Origin: Nymphalis io
Taxonomy: Eukaryota; Arthropoda; Insecta; Lepidoptera; Nymphalidae
Length of the DNA stretch: 64,000 nt
Reading direction: 5' to 3'
NCBI RefSeq assembly: GCF_905147045.1
Contig: NC_065902.1
Span: 5,587,377-5,651,376, forward strand
The notes below the pieces were generated by a model. That model saw only the letters and a program-made list of their open reading frames with translations, was not told where the DNA came from and did not search any database. This document shows positions 24,099-34,439 of this stretch, in pieces. The translations under genes were made by a program, and so were the position numbers. Position 1 is the first letter of the stretch; each line of letters opens with the position of its first letter.

Positions 24099-27000
24099 GT
24101 AAGTATTATTTTTTTTAACTTTCTTATAATACAAATTCTCCTTTGCACTAAAAAAATTCTCAAAATGAAATAAATGTTATTCTCAGATTTCGGAGCTTTA
24201 CTAACTGGTCGATCGCCGCTGTGCATACGGCGTGATGATATGACAGGAGTCCCTGTAGCTTCAGGCGTAGCAACCGCTCGCTTTACCTTTCGACGTCGCC
24301 ATCTATTCTGGTCCGTTCTACTCGGACCATCTATGGCCATACAACCACGAGCTTTAGCTTTCCTAGACAGAGGTGGACGCATGCTTCTCGAACATCCTTT
24401 AAAAAGAGCGCCCGGAATTCACAAGACTTACGAGGAAAAAACGGATAAGGTACAATGAAATCGCAAAATGTTTGTTGTTATTTAATTCATTTAATCAATC
24501 ACTCCTCTCTTAAATGACTCAATGAATTGCCTTGTTTACAGTTGTGTGGCGTCTGGCGTCGAGTGCCACGGGAATATAAGCGATTATTGAGAGAAGGCTC
24601 TTTGTATGTCGCGTTGATTTGGGGTGACGAGCGTAACAATTCGATGGAAAGTGCTCTCAGTGGTCGAATAAATAGGTACGCTAAAAACTTTTAAAGTTGT
24701 ACGTTGAAACAGCATAATTATTATTTTTTACTTTCGATATGTATATTTTTTTTTTTTTTATAGAATAGGAAGGCGGACGAGCATATGGGCCACCTGATGG
24801 TAAGTGGTCACCAACGCTCTTAGACATTGGCATTGTAAGAAATGTCAACCATCGCTTACATATCCAATGCGCCACCAACCTTGGGAACTAAGATTTTATG
24901 TCCCTTGTGCCTGTAATTACACTGGCTCACTCACCCTTCAAACCGGAACACAACAATATCAAGTATTGCTGTTTTGCGGTAGAATATCTGATGAGTGGGT
25001 GGTACCTACCCAGACGAGCTTGCACAAAGCCCTACCACCAGTAAATATAGTATAGTGTAGTACATATAAAGGTTTTATAAACACAGAGTGTATTGCATGA
25101 CGCACTAAGTGCGAGTATGTGTAAAGACGTTCTAAAGGCCCGTTAATATCTATGCGTGTCAGGCGTGCTTGTAACAAATCGAGAATATAATCGTAAAATA
25201 TATTATATATGAGCGCTTTCATAAAGCGTAATGTAAGTTTATACACACTAACGTTTCCGATCCATTACAATCGGATGCGTTACATCTGTGTGGAGCATTT
25301 ATGTCTTAGGTATCCTACACGCGGTCAGTCAATTACCTTATTTTACTGTTTATATTTTACATTTATTTTCCATAAATGTATGCAAAAAATACTGTGTGCT
25401 TGTATTTTGTCTTATTGTAAATAATAAGAATAATCTAGACTAATATACATAGAAAATGCACATAAGTGTTTACTGTGAATAATCAGACTGTTTTAAGTAT
25501 TTAAAATTAATCATAAATTATCGACTATGATATTATCAATACCAATATGTCAAGTTAAAGTTTAATTGTTTGTTTGCATGCACTAGTCTCTTGTTAGGGA
25601 ATTAAACGTTAAACGCGTGAAATCTCACGGAGCGGCTAGTATTTTATCATATGTTCTATATATATACTATGCCCAATGCATTACTATATAATGAAGCTTA
25701 ACCTTAAAAAAAATGTTCCAAGGATGTTGCGAATAGCCTCATTGTTCGCATTTAATTAACCGTGTGATCAATAACGGAAACTCACTCGACTTCGTTACTT
25801 ATAATAATAGATAAGTAGATATAATATCCAATCAGCGTTTGTTATGGAAAAGTACATGAATAGTTTATTTATAAAAACGTTAAAAGGCTGAAATATGTAC
25901 TTAGCATGTATGTAATTAAGATATGAAAAAATCTAGTATATGTTATTATTTTGTGTGTATGCAGTAGCCTCATCTTGAGATAGTGGCTTTTAATTTACAG
26001 ATACCCAGCGCTTTCTACGGAAATGTTTACGTCCCTCCTTGAACCAGAACATATACCTACAACGATTGGTAATGGACCTTGTGATGATTACCGCTCTCCA
26101 GGGCAAGAAGAGGGTTGGTGGGGAGGCACAGCTGTTGTTACGGGAGCTGCTGGAGCTGCCCCCAGCTTACACTTGGCTATCATATACAATGGTGTATTCA
26201 TGCCTGCTTCAAGAGATCAATCCGTAAGAGTTCTGCTGACGCTCCCGGAAAGAAATCAAACGATTATTGACGAGGTTCGACCAATTTTACTATACGAATA
26301 ATGAAACTTAAATACTATTAAACAAAATGTTTTTATAAACTATATGTATAATACCATTTTCAGATACAAAAAATTAACAAACCGGGCTACGAATTAAACG
26401 TATTGGAAGTTTCTACACCTGTGTCCGCCGCAGAACTGCGATCACTGTCGAGAGGACGTTTGCTGCTGTCCGTGGAAGTCCTGGGCACTTCAGAGAGACG
26501 TATTTCTGGTAGTGTCCGGCAACGAGCAGCTTGTGAAGTGTTCCATGCACCACTGATAGCTGAAAGACCACCCGCAGCTGTTACTCCCGAGGGTCTGGCA
26601 TTGTTATATATTGACAAAGATGGATCACTTGTGTATGATATACAGGTAAATTCAAAAATAATATACTTTTACAATAGTTAGTTAGGTCTTAAATCTTGTA
26701 AAAGATAAATTGCACTTCATAATCCTAATAGGAACGAAAAAGAAATATTAAAATTAAGATGAAATTAATGAATGGCATGTCATAATCAACTTTAACTTGA
26801 AGTCGATAAAAAGAAAAAAACAACATTTTTGATCCTTTATGCGTCTGTCTTACGGTCTGTATAATTTATGTACAAATGTGTATTGACTGGTACAGTAAAT
26901 GTATTCAAAACAAATTCATACGGTATATGTTATTGAATTAATCAGGATGAATTTTCATACAGATCTTGTATTGTAACTCCATGACAAGGGCGTAATGAAT

Positions 27001-30000
27001 GTTCTAGTTCATTAACCTTAAATGATTCTCTAAATTAAATTCTGTTCACTCATACATATAAATAAAATCGTTTATTTTATTTTTGTGTCATGTTATATAT
27101 ATACACACGGCATGTACAACATTTGCTTACATAAGCATATCATTTATCAGCTGTTGTTTGCCGGCTGTTGAGCGATCCTTATGTTTTTTCATAAATTCAA
27201 ATCTTTATAGGTAGAGAATTTAAGTATAGCGGATCCGAAAATTACTCTAGTGGAAGAGCAAAGCAAGCGTCATTCACAAGTGGAGATATTAGATACTAGA
27301 ATTGGAGTTCTAGCAAGACCAAGCGCTCGCATCTTCCCTCCATTGTACGAAGACCAACTTGCGGTTCATATTGGTTCTGATACAGGTACAATTGATATAA
27401 AAAAATATATTTTATTATTTTGATTTTATATTATCTTTTGAATAAAAATTGTTTTAAGACATCACTAAATGCTGGATGACAATATAGACAAGAAATTATC
27501 TTTAGCGACTCGAATTACTTTCACACCAGAGTATAAAGCTCGTAAAACCTTTGGCTCTGTGCCTGAACAGATTGTCCGTAGGTCCTGCGCCTGATATCTT
27601 TACGGTGGTGTCTTAATGTCATTTCAGAAAATGTGAGTGAGGGAATAGAAGTGCAAGGGTGGTGCAATGGTAGTAGGGCTACTGGTGGTAGGGCTTTGTG
27701 CAAGCTCAAAGTCTGGGTAGATACCAACCACTCATCAGATATTCTATCGCAAAACAGAATTACTTGATATTGTTGTGTTTGTGTTGTGGTTTGAAGGGTG
27801 AGTGAGCCAGTGTAATTACAGGAACAAGGGACATAACATCTTAGTTCCCAAGGTTGGTGGTGCATTGGCGATGTAAGCTATCGTTAACATTTTTTACTAT
27901 GCCAATGTCTATATGGGCGTTGGTGTCCACTTACCATCAGGTGGTCCATATGCTCGTCCGCCAACCATTATATTATACTATTAAAATAACAAATCTTTTG
28001 TTTGCCTACACAATTGTGGACTAAAAATGTCCTGCGCAGATAGCTATGCTTTTATGAGAAAGTTCACTGTGGCCGAAATCGTCTAAAATTGATTTTATAA
28101 TGTCATCATGATTATTTTTTTTAGGTCCTCCAATGTTGCGAGGCCGGTTACTGACACGACCGTTACCAGACGCGGCTAGTTCTGGCCCAGCTCTATTAAG
28201 ACGCACAGATGTCCGCATGTCTCCCTCGATCAACCCCGTTGCTGGCCTCGCCTGGCTCTCCGTTGATGCTTTATGTGGAATGAATTATGAGGTAGTTACT
28301 GGTTGCTGTTATATTTTTCTTAGTGGTTTTTGCATCAAAACTATACATGTATGATATATGATATATGACTGTTTTCGCGTTCCTGTAACTTTTGGATAAC
28401 ATTTGTATGTAACGTTCAGGCATATAAGTCAGCTCAAAAATAATTTTAACTCCCAATTAATGGCTTTCTTAAATCATCAGGCGCATATTTTAGTTCTGTG
28501 CTACTAATAAAATTATTTTTATGATTTCAGGTGGTAATAAATGGTTACTCCGGTTCCTGGTCGGCATGGCTCGATAGCCACGCAATTGGTGGCCCAAGGC
28601 CTTTGGCGGGAGCTGAAGGGTCTGTTCTAGAACCATCATCAATGGAGCTAACAGCGTTGAACAATGGCAACGCGTATCTTAATGTTCGAGCGTCTGATAA
28701 TGACACCGAGTTTCTGCGCACGCGTTTACCACAGGTAAAGGAATCTAATTGATATATAATGTTTTGCTTGTGGTAAGGACATCCTAAATCTCATACTATT
28801 AGCATTTATAAAAACTGTTAGTGGAATCAAAATGTGCACATTAATATCATTTGTCAGAATAGAGAAATTAACTTAAAGTAGAAAATTTTTGAATGGCCGA
28901 TATCTATGTGGACTACCGACTAATATAAAAAAAGTATATTTCGACTTATTATATAAGAATATTTTCAAAGACAATTTAGTTGTTATAATATTCCGTAACA
29001 GCCTGTGAATGTCCTATTGCTGGGCTAAATTCCTCATCTCCCTTTTTGAGAATTTTCGGAGCTTATTCCACCACGCTGCTCCAGTGAGGGTTGATGGAAT
29101 ACACATTTGGCAGAATTTCAGTGAAATTAGACACATACACGTCTCATCACGATGTTTTCCTTCTCCGCAAAGCATGAGAGGAATTATAATCACAAATTAA
29201 GCACATGAAAATTTAGTGGTGCTTGCTCGGGTTTGAAGCCACGATGGTTAAGATTCACTTGTTCTTACCACTGGGCCATCTCGGTTATAATATTATTTTA
29301 CCATTAAACTTTATTAGAACTCACGATATACAGATATCACTATTCTTCGACATCTTTCTTCTCTTGTAATATTGGCGTATGTTTATAGAAATGAAATTTG
29401 TAATACTTTTTTTCATTAAAATAAATTTTAATTTAATATTTTACTTTCAAATTACTTATGATATTAAAATTTTTCATGCCGCTTAGTTTACGAAAATAAG
29501 GTAAGTTACTATAAGTAATATATATTTATAAAATAATTGCCGTAATTAAAAAGACGTTAATTCAGATACAGAACAGAAGTATGAATATAATATATAGCAT
29601 CGTTCTTTATTTCTGCTACTGATGCTATCAAATAACTACTTTTGTTATCAGTTCAATTACAATGAATGTTTTTTTAGTCTAAATTTTACAATTAATGTTT
29701 AAAATTACGATGATGCCATCTTGAACGATTTCGGCCATTCTCAATCGAGTGTAGGCTATTACAAAGGAGATATGATATTCACTCACGCTCATAACCCGTC
29801 CCATTCGATAGCAACCGGAAAGAGCAACGACCAGAAATAGTTTAGACGCAAGACCACATAAATCAGTTCCAAGCATTAAGCTTATAGGAAGTTGTCTTAA
29901 AAAAGAAAAATCCAATAGCTTTTTATTGGGCCGTTTTGGGGGTATGCATTCGGGACCCTCAGGCGGCCGCACAAACCTGTGAGACCCTAGGCAAAACAGT

Positions 30001-32412
30001 TTGACAATGTTAAGAATGAGTGAAGCAATGCAAATTATTTCAAACCAACCGATTTAAACAATTCTTGATCAGAGATTCGTCATTTTGTATAATTTCCTCA
30101 GCCAGAATTAGATAGATAAGGATACTTTTTTATAAAGTGAAAATTGTATTGTGATATATTTTTTCATGCTATTTAGATAAGCGTGCCACTGTCGTGTCTC
30201 CCAGCGGTTCCTGATTCTGACAACGAGTTGAGCGCCAACTATGAGCCGACGCACGTTAATTCTCCTCCACCTGACAACTCACTCTCTAATACAGCCTCGT
30301 GTTATTATGCTGGAAAAACTTATGAGGACGGTGCGCAGTGGATGTTGACTGAGGTAAATTACTATTATTCTATTAGCATTCATCGCAGCCATTTTTATAT
30401 TTTCATGTTTTATTACTATTTATTTAATTTTATAAGTTAAGTAAAACTCAAAAAACTTTATTACTATGTTCCAATTTGAAAAATAAAGCTCTTTATGATA
30501 ATTATTAAAAATAAAACAATATAAATATTATGAAGAAAATATTCCAGTCCGAAATGCTTATCTCCCAACTAATATATTATTTATCTATATATAGATATAC
30601 TCATTAGTATACGGGATAGACGTGGGTGCATGCAACATTGCCTCAAGGATTGCTTTCTTAACAATACATTTTAATGCATTATTATCGAAGATATTCGGGA
30701 GCAGATAAAACATAATCTTTCTTTTAGCTTCGTCGTTGTCTGGTAAAAATGGATAAATCTATTCTTTATTTTTAGTCTTGTCATATGTGCGGTTGCGTGC
30801 ACGGCGTGCTGCGGTGCGATCCCGTACGCTGTCCGCCCGTCAACTGCGCTGTGCCCACTATACAGCCACCTGGACAATGCTGTCCTATTTGCACTAGTAA
30901 GCTACATTTTTAACATCTTTTTATATAAAATTATCCGATAGATAATTGTGAGATTGTGTGAGATGTGCGCTTTTGTAATTCAATTAAACTCTACCTCTAA
31001 ACAGCAATACTGATATGAAACTGTCAGTGTAATTATAGCCACATGGAATGGGATGATTAATATTTCTGACAGCGTCAATTGATGGGCAGTAGTGACCACT
31101 TAACATCAAGTGGCATCAAAAACTATTTATTCACCGATATTTTTTCACTTCATCATAAAGCTATGCTAAGCAAAGTCAATCGTATAATACTATATTGTCT
31201 TAGTGAATGTGCTAATGTTTAAGATTATATCATCTACCTGGTAACACTCAGTCATCAGATATTCTGCCGCTAAGCAGCAATACTTAGTATTGTTGCGTTT
31301 CGGTTTAAAGGGTGAGTGAGCCAGTGTAACTACAGGCACAAGGTACATAACATCTCAGTTTCCAAGGTTGGTGGCGCGATGGTGATGTAAGGAATGGTTA
31401 TTATTTCTTCTATCGCCAATGTCTGTGAGCCGTGGTGACCACTTACCATCAAATGTCCCAGTTGCTCATCCGCTGAAATAAAAAAAAAACTGTTCCAACG
31501 GTAGTTGGGTATTGTGGTTAGAATATTATGATCAGAATAGCAATATTTGTATATTTTAAAGCGTATATTGATCATTTATAATAAAACTTTTTTTTTCTCT
31601 ATTTACAGATTCAACCAGTGCTGTTTGGAACGAGTCGCACGGTTGTCACCTTGCTGGACAATATCACGCACCTGGATCTTCTTGGCATCCGTATTTAGTA
31701 CCGGGAGGCTATGATACGTGTGCTATATGTACATGCGAGTTCCCAACACGGCAAGTGCGATGTCCACGTGTAAGGTGCCCACCATTAAGATGCGCAGAAA
31801 AAGATGCATATAGACCAGATAAAAAGGCTTGCTGCAGGGTTTGTCCAGAGGTAAAGGACAATATGAGATGTATTGTCTTTATTTTAAATTTCTTATAATA
31901 TATATTAAATTATAATGAATGTTTTTTAGGTCAAAGCGAAGAAAACAGAGGAAGAAACGCCTAAAGATCAGGGTGCACCGCGAACCGCGGAGGAAATTCT
32001 TGCGGAAGGCGGTTGCAAGTTTCCGGACGGACCTCTGCCCAATGGCAAAGAAGTTCATCCATCAATACATTCACATGGCGAACAGAGATGTGTCACGTGC
32101 CGGTGCAAGGTAGACAACCATAACGTTTTACACATTGCATAATATATATAAGTAGTCTTCCTTCTTTTTAAAGTGTTTCACTATAGTATTTCAGTATGAA
32201 CCAAAACAAACAGGATAAAATAGTAAAATTCCAGACTTGATACATTTAACTCTTTGTGTTATAAATTCCGTACATTTTAATTGCAGGACGGCGAAGTGAC
32301 GTGCATCCGCAAACGGTGCGGGCGGGCAGCGTGCGCGCGGCGACGCCGCGGCGATGCGTGCTGCGCGTGCGCGCGCCACCGCCGCCAGCGCGCGCCGCCG
32401 CCGCCCAGCTGA
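24024..32412 (+). CDS. sog: short gastrulation (chordin family BMP antagonist), 13 exons, N-terminus not found
   Basis: Secreted antagonist that binds Dpp/BMP ligands outside the cell and is cleaved by Tolloid proteases (family knowledge). Exons join at 24024-24098, 24187-24449, 24542-24675, 26001-26274, 26364-26645, 27211-27385, 28125-28291, 28531-28734, 30177-30353, 30776-30896, 31609-31850, 31930-32109 and 32287-32412. Every junction is gt-ag, phases match, and the sum is 806 codons including the stop plus two bases of a split first codon. Order of domains: acidic linker, four CHRD repeats, Pro/Asn linker, three VWC domains with ten cysteines each ending in CCxxC. Sequons for N-glycosylation include NNS, NQT, NLS and NDT. 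The first VWC domain and signal/anchor expected in Sog lie upstream and were not located in 1-24023. Introns carry several SINEs. Identity rests on domain order and sequence likeness read by eye. Confidence 0.93.
24187..24449 (+). CDS. sog: sog exon b: first CHRD repeat, start
   Basis: Opens with HFGALLTGRSP, the typical start of the first chordin repeat, and continues with ARFTFRRRHLFWSVLL and a LAFLDRGGRMLLEH strand. Acceptor tctcag, donor gtacaa, 263 bp. The split His codon joins it in frame to the linker exon. Confidence 0.92.
24542..24675 (+). CDS. sog: sog exon c: end of CHRD1
   Basis: Encodes LCGVWRRVPREYKRLL and a SLYVALIWG strand, followed by a SGRINR motif that closes a CHRD repeat. 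Acceptor gtttacag, donor gtacgc, 134 bp, ending in phase 2. The next intron holds an antisense SINE. Confidence 0.9.
24746..25042 (-). mobile_element. SINE family A, full-length antisense in sog intron
   Basis: Poly-T at 24746, complement of the family tail, and head complement (ctaccaccagt) at 25042. Nearly intact, so young. It lies in the intron between sog exons c and d. Confidence 0.92.
26001..26274 (+). CDS. sog: sog exon d: CHRD1/CHRD2
   Basis: Starts YPALSTEMFTSLLEP and includes the second repeat core GWWGGTAVVTG ... LHLAIIYNGVF. The donor (gag|gttcga) is weaker than the others, but phase 0 on both sides and the sequence context favour it. Reading through the donor meets a stop at 26299. 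Confidence 0.87.
26364..26645 (+). CDS. sog: sog exon e: CHRD2/CHRD3
   Basis: Encodes IQKINKPGYELNVLEV, then the third repeat with a RGRLLLSVEVLG strand and a GLALLYIDKDGSLVYDIQ segment. Acceptor tttcag, donor gtaaat, 282 bp (94 codons), phase 0 at both ends. Confidence 0.92.
27211..27385 (+). CDS. sog: sog exon f: CHRD3
   Basis: Encodes VENLSIADPKITLVEEQ and an EILDTRIGVLARPSAR strand ending in HIGSDTG. Contains an NLS glycosylation sequon. Acceptor ctttatag, donor gtacaa, 175 bp. The following intron contains nested SINE insertions. Confidence 0.9.
27500..28090 (+). mobile_element. SINE family C copy split by a family A SINE
   Basis: The left part has gtgagtgagggaatagaagt gcaa; the right part, after the family A insert (27681-27985), resumes with cacaattgtggactaaaaat gtcctgcgcag and ggccgaaatcgtc. 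This is the order expected in an intact copy. Confidence 0.65.
27681..27985 (+). mobile_element. SINE family A inserted inside a family C copy, sog intron
   Basis: Starts actggtggtagggctttgtg and ends near tgctcgtccgcc without a clear A-run. Small internal insertions are present. Family C sequence continues on both sides. Confidence 0.88.
28125..28291 (+). CDS. sog: sog exon g: CHRD3/CHRD4 junction
   Basis: Encodes PPMLRGRLLTRPLPDA, then NPVAGLAWLSVDALCGMNYE, the beginning of the fourth CHRD repeat. Acceptor ttttttag, donor gtagtt, 167 bp, ending in phase 0. Confidence 0.9.
28531..28734 (+). CDS. sog: sog exon h: fourth CHRD repeat
   Basis: Encodes VVINGYSGSWSAWLDSHAIG and the terminal LNNGNAYLNVRASDNDTEF part of CHRD4, with an NDT sequon. 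Acceptor tttcag, donor gtaaag, 204 bp, 68 codons. Confidence 0.92.
28992..29286 (-). mobile_element. SINE family B, near full length, sog intron
   Basis: gtaacagcctgtgaatgtcc at the tail side; tRNA-like head complement (tgctcgggtttgaagccacg ... ccactgggccatct) at the other end. Confidence 0.88.
29695..29992 (-). mobile_element. SINE family C, decayed, sog intron
   Basis: gaacgatttcggccattctc, ataacccgtcccattcgata, ccaatagctttttattgggc and ggaccctcaggcggccgc correspond to the tail, body and tRNA-like head of family C in antisense. Confidence 0.7.
30177..30353 (+). CDS. sog: sog exon i: linker and start of second VWC domain
   Basis: A Pro/Asn/Asp-rich linker (LPAVPDSDNELSANYEP...) is followed by ASCYYAGKTYEDGAQWMLTE, the first-cysteine strand of a VWC domain. 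Acceptor tttag, donor gtaaat, 177 bp, phase 0. Confidence 0.9.
30776..30896 (+). CDS. sog: sog exon j: rest of second VWC domain
   Basis: Encodes SCHMCGCVHGVLRCDPVRCP ... CCPICT, the classical CxxCxC and CCxxC signatures of VWC. With the previous exon it gives ten cysteines. 121 bp, donor gtaagc. Confidence 0.95.
31003..31125 (+). mobile_element. SINE family A fragment, strongly decayed
   Basis: Keeps cagtgtaattatagccacat and gaccacttaacatcaagtgg only. Lies just before a better-preserved copy in the same sog intron. Confidence 0.6.
31232..31490 (+). mobile_element. SINE family A, 5'-shortened, sog intron
   Basis: From cactcagtcatcagatattc to the tail and a nine-base A-run. Lies 120 bp upstream of the exon encoding the third VWC domain. 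Confidence 0.85.
31609..31850 (+). CDS. sog: sog exon k: third VWC domain
   Basis: One exon holds the whole domain: GCHLAGQYHAPGSSWHPYL, CAICTCEF, CPRVRCPPLRC and ACCRVCPE, ten cysteines. Acceptor atttacag, donor gtaaag, 242 bp. Two SINE copies lie in the intron just upstream. Confidence 0.95.
31930..32109 (+). CDS. sog: sog exon l: fourth VWC domain, first part
   Basis: A Lys/Glu-rich linker (VKAKKTEEETPKDQGAP) leads into GGCKFPDGPLPNGKEVHPSI and CVTCRCK. Acceptor ttttttag, donor gtagac, 180 bp, phase 0. Confidence 0.92.
32287..32412 (+). CDS. sog: sog terminal exon: end of fourth VWC domain and basic tail
   Basis: Encodes DGEVTCIRKRCGRAACARRR, then GDACCACA, which completes ten cysteines, and a short Arg/Pro tail before TGA at 32410-32412. 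The exon is very GC- and CpG-rich compared with all other sog exons. Another frame stays open to 32501, but it lacks the VWC cysteine pattern. Confidence 0.85.
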   Translation, partial: DGEVTCIRKRCGRAACARRRRGDACCACARHRRQRAPPPPS

Positions 32413-34285
32413 GCGCCGCGCGCCCGCGCCTCGCGTCCCCTCGTCGCCCCGCGCGCCCCGCGCCCTCGCGGACCCCCGTCTATACCCCAGACTGCTCCTA
32501 GGCTAAGTGAGTGAACGCTTCGCTCTATAGACTGATATATTTTTATGTTCTCTTTCGATTCGAATGAGTCCGTCTAGTTTAGTCGGCGTGTGGCGGTCGG
32601 CCGAGCGACTCGGAGCAGCCGGAGCGCCCGGCGTCGAATATTCGCTTCCCACCGGTATTTTAATTGGTATTATTCAGAAATTTGTTGGCGCAGGGAGTGC
32701 TTCGCCGACCGCGTCGGTCGTCACGATCGCACAGAGAGTCAGGAATGTGAGCGCGGTCGATGTTAAAGATGTGCCATATTTTCTTAATGTAAATAATAAA
32801 TTATTAAACTTTATTATACCTATGTGCATATTTATTTACGACTCTTAATGTACATTTCGTGATGTAGCGATCGTATCATGTCTTCGACACCATCACAGAT
32901 TGTTTATCGTCGTCGATTCGATCATCTCTATTTGTGCATTTGCTTGTAGTTTTATCTTTACGTAATGCCACACTTGTACATGTTACGTATTTTATCGGTA
33001 ACTTTTACCGTATTTAATCAGCCTGTGTTAACTCTAATATGTAAGTAAACATAAGTACGCGTAACTTAAGTCCGATGTAATCATGCGAGTATCGGCCACA
33101 ACCCACTGTAAATACTTTTTTCACATTGTTCTACTTATAATGATATATGATAATATGCCTAATGATATTGTTCGTTTAGTGTAGCAAACACTAAGTTAAA
33201 AGCCGGTAGCATGGTTGGTTATACGCCGTTATAAAGCAATTAGATTTAGTTAAAGTGAATTTCTTGACTAGTTTTGGTTAATTACTAGGTACAGTTTTAT
33301 AGTTATGTAATTAAGGAAGCTAGTCCAAATGTGTTGATGTGATGGATAAAATGCCATGTAGCTAGAAATATGTCTGCTTTGATTGATATTGATAAATATA
33401 GTTATTGTTTTATGATAGACTACATCTAAAAGTATTTAGCTTATACGGCAAAAAATCGGGGCTTACTCTGTGAGACTTTGCCAAAAATTTGTAAACATTG
33501 TAAAGAGGAATGCGTTTGTGGGATCTAGTCCATCAAAATTGTGAATGTATTATATTGTTGTACTCACGTTATTGGCTATCTAATTTTATGTTTTTACGTA
33601 ATTAGAATATGATTCGATAAGGGCACGATTTATTCTGGTTTTAGTACTATAATCTAACAGTAGCGAGTAATCACACCTATGGCTTGCGAATAACATAACT
33701 AATAGCCATAATGGGTACTATAAACTTGCTTGTGTTGCATTGTTTTTATTTGATAATTATTTCTAGTAGCCGACTCGATTATTCTCCCTCATTATACAAA
33801 GGGATTTATATTATATTTGATTCGAAAATGTTATATGTACCTATTAAATGTATTTAATTTGGAATATAAGAATTAAATTTACCTGGACTTGTGGAACTGG
33901 TCAAAATTTCTGTAATACGCCATACAGTTTTAGTATGCAATAAATTACCTGTGAATTCAAACATGATTTTAATTGTCCCTATACTGTATCCCATACTTGA
34001 TGTATATTGTAACATATTTACGCATCACACATATTATGTATTGTATACTACTATATTATTTTTTAAAGTCAAAGACAAAATAAAATAATTTTACAAATAT
34101 TATTTATTATTTGATTTTTTTTTTTGAGTAAAAGAATATAATTCACAATATTATTGAAATAAATTAAAAAAATATATACAAAAGTTCAAAAGGTAAAAAC
34201 CGATAACAGACACATTTTTTTAATATATACTAAAAGAAATATGGATGATAATGAAATATATATTTCAAAATCCGAAGCAATAATT
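32413..34285. other. sog 3' UTR and convergent intergenic region
   Basis: GC-rich to about 32.75 kb, then AT-rich. Several AATAAA-like sequences occur on the plus strand (for example near 32.79 and 34.08 kb) and on the minus strand at about 34.10 kb. The two transcripts may end close together or overlap. No frame with protein-like content. Confidence 0.6.
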
Positions 34286-34439
34286 TTATAATGATGATTT
34301 TGTAAGAGCTCTCAAAGTATCCCCCATGGCATGTGCAACTGTATCTGCGATTTCGGTAGAGGCATTCACGCCCATAATACCAATGCGTAAGGCCTTACCT
34401 GCTGTGGGTCCAAGCCCACCAAATATCAAGATATTATGT
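34286..34439 (-). CDS. Agxt: aminotransferase exon 7, stop (residues 340-389)
   Basis: HNILIFGGLGPTAGKALRIG contains the conserved substrate-binding Arg357. It ends TLRALTKSSL then TAA at 34288-34286. AATAAA-type signals on the minus strand lie within about 190 bp downstream. Confidence 0.94.

Noticed and set aside
24804..25055. An approximately 80-residue frame (RHQPWELRFYVPCACNYTGS...) that recurs at 27521-27865 and 60946-61206
   Set aside because: It is the antisense translation of the family A SINE. It stays open in young copies by chance of the consensus and is not a gene.
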